Shown here piece by piece: positions 56,099 to 64,000 of a DNA stretch of 64,000 nucleotides. Made by a program: the position numbers and the translations under genes. How positions within the stretch are numbered: position 1 is the first letter of the stretch; every line of letters starts with the position of its first letter. This stretch comes from Hyalella azteca. Lineage: Eukaryota > Arthropoda > Malacostraca > Amphipoda > Hyalellidae. Where the stretch lies: the NCBI RefSeq assembly GCF_000764305.2, contig NW_025944539.1:806001-870000 (forward strand). Direction: 5' to 3'. Under the pieces are notes generated by a model. The model ran no database searches and had not been told where the DNA came from. It saw only the letters and a program-made list of their open reading frames with translations.

Positions 56099-58621
56099 GA
56101 TCGAATGAGCTACCGCCGAGTCGAGATGAATCGCGCGGCGTCGGGTTTCATAAAGCGGTGAAAAAAGAGCGTCGCGATAGAGTTGGAAATATTGCCCCGT
56201 TACCGCCTGGTTCTTTATTAGCTGAGAAACGATGTTCGAGCTGAGGCAGTTCAAGCAGGAGTTTAGCCACGATTTAGCGTTGTTCATCGAAAATAGAGCC
56301 TGTTTGCGGAAACTTGATTGTTCGAAGAATATTGTAACTTACAAAAATCGGAGGATCGTTGATAGTCATCAATGTAATCCGTATTTTGACGAATTTCATC
56401 TAATCGTTGCAAATGTATTAAAGCTAAATTTAGCAATTAGAATTTATTGAAATGAGAAGTGGCTTGAATTTAGGGGCAAGTTTGAATTCTTGAATTCGTG
56501 GAGCCAGGGCCGGTTGGCGCAATACCAAGAGAAAGAACCAGATTGGAATAAATGGCTGAAACCGAATCAACGGGAGTCAGAGGGCAAATAAAGAATACGG
56601 AGCGGTTGAGTCGCCACCAGGGCACCAGCTACAAACAAGCCTTGCAGTTCATACTGTGAAGAAAGATTATTTTGAATGACAAGACTATGGAATAAAGTGT
56701 AAAAAATTTAGCAAGTTGAAATACGTACCTATTAAATTGGAAATTAAGCTATAGGAAGCTAAATTAACAGACCTGAGTTTTAATTGCCACCTAGGGTGCT
56801 AACGCACTTCTGAGAAGAACTTAGTTTGATGAAAAAGAGGAAATCGGTATTATGTGGATGCTTCAGACGTGCGTAAAGTATGAACAGCTGTCGATTTGTA
56901 CGTTGAAATAAGATTTAATTTGAAGTGACTTTGCGAAAACTTTAGAAATTGAGCTCGAGCTTGTGCTGCATTCATTTGAATACTAATTTGAATACCTCTA
57001 AATAATTGAAGTCTGAAGCGTGATACTTAAGCATAGATTCGAGCAAACTCAACACAACGAAAGAAAATTTGGTTCTCAGTACAAGGAATAGACAAATCAC
57101 AGATCAAGGCGATGATAGACTTGAGTTAAATGTTGTTGTAGTAGTTGAGTATCGCTCAACATCACATACGACACTATATTTGTGCGAACTCATATTTTCT
57201 GGAAACCCGGATCCAACCTAGGTAAGTTAGTAGTTGAATGGTTTACTAGCGCTTCAGCTATCAAGCTATTTCGCACCTGAGGTCGAAAAAGAGCATCGCC
57301 AGCGAGGCGGAAGGTCTCAAATTATTCAAAATCTCAAATTAATCAGCACCTACAAGGGGCGAGAAGTCTCAATTGTTCAGCCCACTGAAGTTGGCCCGAA
57401 AGAAGCAGCGTTAGCATCTCAAAGAGACGAAGTGACAAGGAAGGACAGATGATAAGTAACGGAAATGAAAACACTCGAACAAGAGGTCGCTTACACGGGA
57501 CGTCGGCCGCCCGCAATTAAGAGAGAGACAGAGAAGGGAATTGTAAGGAATCCTACCAACATAATAACTTAATGTAAGGAATCCCACCAACATGGCAACT
57601 TAACCCAACAGCTGAGACCCGCAGTCAGACACCGCGAACTCTGCGGTGGGGCGCAAAGGAACAATTAATGCCTCTATAGGAACGCGAAATCCCAAAGGAC
57701 TTCTGACGACCATAGACACACGTCAGAAGTAGCGGCCTAAGTATATGTAGAGGCCTAAGTATGTATACGTAGCGGCCTTTTACTATTTATAGCAGCCTGT
57801 ATTTGTTTTACTTACTGGCTGACCGAGTTACTGATCACTGGGAACTAGAGTTACCGTCAGCAGACGTGGGATAAATTACGAGTTACCTAATTTACGATCG
57901 TTATCCCGTTCATTTGTCTTAGGTAATTTTGTCGGACGTAATAGGATCATATAAACATATAGTTTCGCCTACTGATTTGAGATCGTATTTTCATGGACAA
58001 GTATAGTTGCCATAGCACCGTTGACCGATCAGTGGCAAATTTTCGAATTTAAGCCACAGCAAATTTTCGAACCTAATCATTGAAAATTTTCAGAATTTTA
58101 CTAGTACTGACAATTTTACAAACTCAGCCACACAACCACAGACAGTTTTTCGAAATCAGCCGGTCAATCACAGACAATTTTTCGGCAATTTTAACTTAAC
58201 TTATGTGATCTGAAATGTAAAAAGAAAAGTAAAAAAAAAAGAGTGATCACCATATTGATTCCATCCGTCAGTAATTTTTCTATTAAATTTGACCTAAAAT
58301 AACGTCGCTGAAATAACCATTTTTGCAGTTTATTCAAGCCACAATGTTTCAATTTCAGAGTTACCGATTTGAATATTCCAAAACAGTTCGTTTCGCATTT
58401 ATGATTTCCAAGTATTACATCAATTTCCTCGAACGAAACAGATGTTCAATTTAGTTTTCGGGACGAGTCGCCTCGACCGCTGGGCAAATACAAACGTCCG
58501 GCCATGCAATTCAATAACTCGGAACGTAACAATTTCACATCACGCGGTAAATATCGGAAACGCGGGATCGTATTGACGAATCAGTGACCCATTTTCTTAG
58601 TCAGAACACAAACAGAAAGAA
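56099..58621. other. Unassigned stretch
   Basis: No gene recognised. 56105-56290 is CpG-richer with frames on both strands but no motif. 57715-57790 has short repeats of aggcctaagtatatgtag. 58010-58195 repeats aattttcgaa(a/t)tcagcc-like phrases loosely. 57230-57460 holds a 72-codon frame without a known domain. Confidence 0.3.
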
Positions 58622-58735
58622 GACGTTCTACCGAAACGTCCTTTCGCAGACCAAACTGGGTCAAAATGGCCGACGCATGGTCAGAAAGTGCTTAGTTTTT
58701 TGGACAATGACTTACTCAATCCTCAGCGAAAATGA
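58622..58735 (+). repeat. Dispersed repeat family S, copy 4 (diverged)
   Basis: CGTCCTTTCGCAGACCAAAC, TGGGTCAAAATGGCCGACGC, GGTCAGAAAGTGCTTAGTTT and TTTGGACAATGACTTACTCA follow the order of the family words. Its left part (ggacgtagcac) is replaced by gacgttctacc. Confidence 0.5.
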
Positions 58736-59367
58736 AAGTGTTTCGAATATGGATCATGACACACTGCAGGCTGAAGCGCTTGCTGTGTAATTGGACAGAG
58801 ACCAGCGCTCATATCCTGGGTCAGATCGAATAGAGAAATGAACATCTCCACCTCGCATTTACTGCGTATATTTTCCAGTAAAACTCACGGTTAATTGGAC
58901 ACAACTTTTTTAATCGTTAGAATCAAACAGCGAAATTCAATCATTTCCCTCAGTCGGAGTAAAATAAATGCAGCCAGTGTTAATTAAATTTCAGAACAAC
59001 ACGATAGAAACCATAATGAAGGAACAAGAACAATTATCATAACAGTGAAAATAAATTAACAGTGAAAATAAATTTGAGGTCTGAAACAACTTCTCCCAGG
59101 ACCTGAAATTAAATTGTCTATTAAATCTTCAAAGATTTTTAAAATGTTTACAGCGGGTTTTAAGACTGCCCACATATCGCCGTGCCAAAAGAGTTTAAAC
59201 TTTTCAACTTTATTAGAAAAATTCGAGGCTAGCGCACGCTACTGCAGCATTGCTTAGCATTATGGACCAGCTATTTCTCTGTCATCACGAAAAGTTTTCA
59301 CGTAATATGAAAACTGGTATAATTGGACATAAGTTGTTCTTTAATGCCTGTTTCGTTGAAATACTAT
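58736..59367. other. Unassigned AT-rich stretch
   Basis: Nothing recognised except a short duplicated phrase (acagtgaaaataaatt, 59040-59073). Confidence 0.3.
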
Positions 59368-59517
59368 CGGGGCCTATACTTTCAAAAAAAGTTAAGAGAT
59401 GGTAAGTTCATCAGCCAATCATTGACGGCCTTTCAAGCAAAATCCACCAATCATAGACAAGAAAATAGAGCGTAAGTACTTACGTTCACTTAGCGAGTTT
59501 TGAAAGTCTGGCCCCTG
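59368..59517 (-). mobile_element. MITE copy G
   Basis: CGGGGCCTATACTTTCAAAA at the left and TTTTGAAAGTCTGGCCCCTG at the right with the family interior. It is bracketed by an inverted pair (tgtttcgttgaa at 59349-59360; ttcaacgaaacg at 59520-59531) that matches a stretch of the Penelope-like arms (gcatgtttcgttgaagacca at about 20029), so it seems to lie in another small fold-back of that element. Confidence 0.85.
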
Positions 59518-59848
59518 GTCTTCAACGAAACGTGTAATATGAATAATGTACGTAATATGAAGGAGACTTGGCGCAGCCGGTGATCGGATTAATTTTGACA
59601 ATTACAAATGCAAGGCTTAGGAAATAAATGAGCTGTTGCACGGCGCCTCCAGAAATCCCTGGTGAAATGAGCGAGAATTTGCCAGAACATTCAGTCATAA
59701 GCCTGTCAAATTAAGACCTTTGAGCAGTTGCAGCAAAACGAATAAAAATAAAATTAATTAATTTACATTTTTTAACCCAGTGAGCCTCATTAATGGGAAA
59801 TTAAAAGGAATAAAGAACAAATTAAATGTTGACGCACTTGTGTTTTAG
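59518..59848. other. Unassigned segment
   Basis: Starts with a short Penelope-like word (ctggtcttcaacgaaacg); otherwise nothing recognised. Confidence 0.3.
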
Positions 59849-59940
59849 GTTTTGAACTGACGATGGAGCTGGACTCCGAAACGTTTTCCTTCATAAGAAA
59901 TGGTGAATTTTTTCCTATTTTCTTTGATTTTAAATTTTAC
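59849..59940 (+). repeat. Dispersed repeat H, copy 2, with hammerhead-like core
   Basis: CUGACGA at 59857-59863, one U, GGAG (59865-59868), loop CUGGA, CUCC (59874-59877), GAAA (59878-59881), then the self-complementary AAACGTTT. GAA just before CUGACGA could pair with UUC just after ACGUU, giving a minimal three-base stem I as in hammerheads that act as dimers. Followed by aagaaatggtgaattttttc, shared with copy 1. Confidence 0.6.
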
Positions 59941-60205
59941 ATAAAAACTTTAACTAAGAAATCTAAGTAACATGAAAACTACAGCAAAGAAATCTAAGTA
60001 ACATAAAAACTACAGCAAAGAAATCTAAGTAACATAAGAACTACATACAGCAAAGAAATCTAAGTAACATAAAAACTAAGCATATAAATCTAAGTACTAT
60101 AGCAAAATAATCTAAGTAATATAAAAACTTAAGCAAAAAATCTAAGTAACACAATTACTACGCTAACGAAATCGAAGGTAACATGAAAACTACACTAACA
60201 AAGAT
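59941..60205. repeat. Minisatellite, 31-bp unit, about 8 copies
   Basis: Unit tctaagtaacataaaaacta followed by cagcaaagaaa. Left units regular (59962, 59993), right units shortened and diverged. Confidence 0.9.
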
Positions 60206-61988
60206 TACGTAACACAAAACAACACTATCGGAGTCGAACATAAGACAATAACTACAGTTACTAAACAAACGAAGTCTAACGTAACATAAAAATACACGGA
60301 GAGAGTCAGTCGTGATGACGTCTGAGGTGCACAAGCAGCAGCAGCTGCGCGACGTCCAAAGCAGAGCCACGCAAAAGAAACTCGCGCCCAAGCCGGCAAA
60401 CGAGGCCATCAATTCGACCCAAGTTTTCGAGGCGCGACTTGTTTGTGTTTTGTTAATGTAGCTCATTTCCATGCGAGATGAGCGGCCGGCCGCCTCATTG
60501 CTGCAAGAAATCTGCACGCAGTGCCTCGCACTATAACATCAGCAGGTTCAATGCAAGTTTTCATTCAATGATTTCTAAAGGTACCTCGAAAGGTTCGGAG
60601 TAGTTCACTTAAGGTTCAAAACAAATTTACACCGCGCAGTTTCATCAGTTTGTATTGATGCACTGTGGCAGCAAACCGCACTTTTTAGGTCGACATAAAA
60701 ATATACTGGCAGCATCAACTATGGCGGATGGTTGATGCTGCTTCGGTAGGTGTAATTTCGAGCCATTACGTTCAGTCTGATTGAAATTACGATCAAAAGC
60801 TGGCGTATGCACAGTGAAATTGATAAATAATGACAACTCCGATGAATTTATCGAAATAAATGAAACCCCCAAATTCAATGATCGAAAGAAAAATTCATCT
60901 GACCTTAAAATACGAAGCAATTAGCTGCTTTGGTGAGACTTTACAAGAAGGACTCGCGTATCATTACAGATGAGGAGCAAGTTTTTCGTATATCCCTAAC
61001 CTGAAAAAAGATTCATGATTCGTTTATGAACTCTAATTGCTTTATTAACTTAGCAGCACAGTTCATTTGGAGTAATGAAAAGAAATCTGTCGTCACGGTA
61101 GGGAACAGACCAGGGGCCATAAGGAGGCTCATCAAGACGATGTACAAATAGAACAAATGTTCGCTGAAACTCCCGCGGTGGAGTTAACAAAAGACGTGCA
61201 ATTATTACGTACTTCTGTTAAGTAGGTGCTCGTTTAGGAAACCAACCATACCCACAACACGACGTCTTACGCTTATGATAATCCGGGCAAAGTATACCCG
61301 GAGAACTGGCTCAACAGGTCGGCATGATTTCATGATTTACAGTGCAATACGATGTATGACATGTAGGTAAGATGTAGCATAACATGTAGATGACACGTAT
61401 AGTATGTATCACGTGTAGATACTCAGAAACTCTTTCATAGTGATCTAGTGGAACTGCAACCTTTCCTCTCAGAAATTTCGTCACGATAAATCACGATCTT
61501 GAATCGCAAAATACCAGCCCGTAAATTAATAACTGTTTCTTGTTCGCGTAAAACCCTGAAGCATAAATGCAAGAGATGTTAGTAGAACAAAGACTTCTAA
61601 TGGATTTTAAGTAGTCTTCGGTCACGATAATATTTTTCTTGTATAAATAGGTCGTTATGGTGTTGTGGTTTGCCACCAATTCACCAAATTCATAGTTAAG
61701 ATTATATCAACCCCCTTATCGGTTGGCAGGGAAAGTAAATAAGTGTCTCCCTATGTTGTTACACATAAGTTTGCGAACGCATAATATCAGCACCAATAAA
61801 TCGAAATTTTAGAACTCTGCTCACAAATTTCCCAACCTGAATTTAAAACCACCATTGCAAATAAGGGAAGAGCTGTGTAACGCAACAAAACCATTTTAAA
61901 AAAATATTTTTTCAGCACAACGCTACGTTCCTGTACAACACATCACATCGTACCATTTTTGTCATCAGCAGTTCAGTGAGACACGGAC
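60206..61988. other. Unassigned stretch
   Basis: 60305-60540 is a GC-richer patch with a minus-strand frame (60517 to 60158) that has hydrophobic runs but no recognisable domain. 61335-61420 repeats gatgta(g/t) and acatgtag words loosely. No gene recognised. Confidence 0.3.
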
Positions 61989-62126
61989 CACAGTATAAGC
62001 AGAGAGTGGACGTAGCACTAATACGTCCTTTTGCAAGTCCAAACTGTGTCAGGATAACCCACATAAGGGCAAAAAGTGCATCGTTATTTAGACCAAGTCC
62101 CACTCATTTCTCTCAGTGGTAAGGAA
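61989..62126 (+). repeat. Dispersed repeat family S, copy 3
   Basis: CACAGTATAAGCAGAGAGTG, GGACGTAGCACTAATACGTC, CTTTTGCAAGTCCAAACTGT, GTCAGGATAACCCACATAAG and AAAAAGTGCATCGTTATTTA align in order with copies 1 and 2; ggacgta/tacgtcc form an inverted pair. Confidence 0.75.
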
Positions 62127-64000
62127 CATGCACAATAACCGGCGCAGCTCGATAGCCTTTAACGAGTTGACTCGGGCGCCAATCTTGGACCATCTCGAAG
62201 ATCACGGCTAATTGGTTTACCCTCTAATGGCTTCTTAACAGAATTGCCTCCATTGTCAGGGCGGTGCCAACGACATCACTAGACGAGCACGACCAACACA
62301 ATATGGCTATACAATGAAGCAGCAGTTCAGGGTCTTTTGCTCGTGAGAAAATTATAACGAGCACTTGAAGAGCAGCAACGATAGTTTCACTTACCGGCTG
62401 CCCTTTTCACGACGCGTGGTCTTTAAAACAAAGCATGGTTTTTAAAATAGAAAGATATTTGTCATGAAAATGTATTTAGGGCAGATTCGGGTTTTCTATG
62501 ATAGAAACGTGAAGCGATGAAGTGATTGGTACGTAGTTTTCGAATCTCTCGATAGACAAATGCTGCAGCACAAGATTTTCTTGAAGATTTATATTGAAAT
62601 CTTCGATTTGCATTCAAATTAGAATTTAATGTATTTATTGCATTATCAGATTTGTTTATAAATTTGTTATTAGGTCAACAACGTACTGTTCGGTGACACA
62701 GGAAGTGAAGTCCCAGTTGGCAGCTGGATTTAAGGGAGATTTTAGTGTAGAAATAAAAGCCACAGAAGTGTTATTCCCATGTCAATAAATGATTAGCTAT
62801 AGTAGCAAAAAGCTCAATGTGATTTGAGGCCAGGAGTTTACAACCCAAAGACAAGTTCATTATTCGTTTCGCGTTAGGACGCAGTGGCAACTTCAGTTGG
62901 AGAATACTTAAAATTCATGTACCGGTATATGTTGGCATGAAAACGTTTTAATGGAACTACCATTCTTTACTTAGTGTTGAAATTAAATTAATCAAAGAAT
63001 TAATACCCGTTCCCATAATTGGAGCTATACTAACAAAATGTTGGCCTCGTTGACTACGGTATACACGAAAGGAGACAAAGAGTGTTCCTTTTTATTTATT
63101 GTTAATTAAATCGAACTCCTTAACTGGAATTGAGAAATTTGAGGCAGAGCGGCCGGGAAAGGTAGACGGAAAGATAAAATATTAGTATGATTTCATGTGA
63201 CCGTCAAGCTCTCATTCCAGATAACCTATTAAGGAGAAACAGAAAAGATTGGGACCTGTGATGGCTGTTGTTAGGACGACTCACAGCCCATAAACACCGT
63301 CGCGGCCGTTGTTCTCGGCAGATCCGCAATTCGCCATAACCTCGGAAAACAATGCGTCGTTACGTTCTATGGTACTGTTAACCTCACGTTTTGGATCCCA
63401 AGTAAGAAATATCAGTAAAACGCAATACGATTCTGAAATAAAGTAAGACTGCACGACAAGCCCACATTTAGCCCATATATTTCCGGGAAAATCATAATAA
63501 TTACGATCGCTAGATTTCATTGATAGAATTTTAGAAATTAAAACAACAAATTGTTGGTAGCAAATTGATACACCAGAAAGTTCAATTATCTATCGCAAAG
63601 CTTAACAGAGATTTTCAATTCAAAGAATATTATGTCTACGAATTGTCGAAGAATTCCGACAAAATAGGTTTAATATAACTAATCACTTTACTACCTCCAT
63701 ACGATGGAGATGTTATAGTTGGTACTAACAGTCTTGAATGATTCTATGAAGCACTCGATTAATTCCAATATCCTTTAATCAAGTCAAAAATCATCAGTAA
63801 CTGCAGATCATTAACTACATTATGTGTTTAATAACCATAGATGTAATTAAGGACTGATTAAGTAGATCCGTGTATTTTACTGCAGCTTTCAATTGTAAAA
63901 TCCAACGACGACAATCTTATGAATTTAATTGTTTTAAATAATAATTTATTTATTAGATTCATGCATAAATTCGTTAATTGGCACACAATTTAACAAGGCA
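62127..64000. other. Unassigned stretch to window end
   Basis: No gene, RNA or strong repeat recognised. 63020-63080 (ggagctatactaacaaaatg) resembles 51977-52000 (ggagctatactggaacaaaa), perhaps a weak dispersed repeat. Frame 63281-63520 (minus) has no known motif. Confidence 0.3.

Noticed and set aside
60158..60517. 119-codon minus-strand frame with hydrophobic runs
   Set aside because: Overlaps the end of the 31-bp repeat, has no recognised domain and no splice support; membrane-like runs arise easily from T-rich codons.

Overview
The window is eukaryotic nuclear DNA, AT-rich and almost entirely non-coding, with spliceosomal introns, non-LTR and Penelope-like retroelement remnants, short non-autonomous repeats and a very high density of minisatellites. 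The one confidently recognised gene is part of a glutamate-gated-chloride-channel-like Cys-loop receptor on the minus strand. GluCl channels are a protostome family, so an invertebrate, most likely an arthropod, is the best guess; the species cannot be named from this sequence.

Layout. 1-620 is a decayed LINE reverse transcriptase. 3.1-10.4 kb holds four minisatellites (22, 36, about 41 and about 21 bp units) and three copies of a roughly 150-bp MITE with GGGGCCATACTTTCAAAA-type termini. 10.4-15.2 kb is unique-looking DNA with one perfect hairpin. 15.2-16.0 kb is a 30-bp minisatellite. 19.6-21.2 kb combines a MITE with a Penelope-like element broken into 421-bp inverted arms. 21.5-22.7 kb has a 33-bp array, a 313-bp N gap and a 38-bp array. 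24.3-31.0 kb has several weaker arrays. 32.5-34.5 kb has two strong arrays with Nextera mosaic-end adapter sequence left in the assembly at two single-base gaps.

35.7-38.2 kb is the receptor gene. Two phase-compatible exons (37042-37556 and 36039-36191, reading right to left) and a possible 30-nt exon (38152-38181) sit among repeats. One repeat has duplicated the splice donor of the second exon; another carries several GTGAGT donor-like sites.

38.5-50.8 kb has further arrays (42, about 50, 15, about 30 in a 119-bp higher order, and 21 bp). 46.3-53.0 kb holds three weakly coding-looking open stretches that I cannot identify. 53.1 and 59.9 kb carry an inverted pair of a 95-bp repeat with a hammerhead-ribozyme-like core. 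The rest to 64 kb has a few repeats and otherwise unassigned sequence.

Apart from the receptor exons nothing works together as a pathway. The window reads as intron or intergenic DNA shaped by small mobile elements and tandem-repeat expansion. Long open frames lying inside tandem arrays are by-products of repeat periods divisible by three and are not called as genes.
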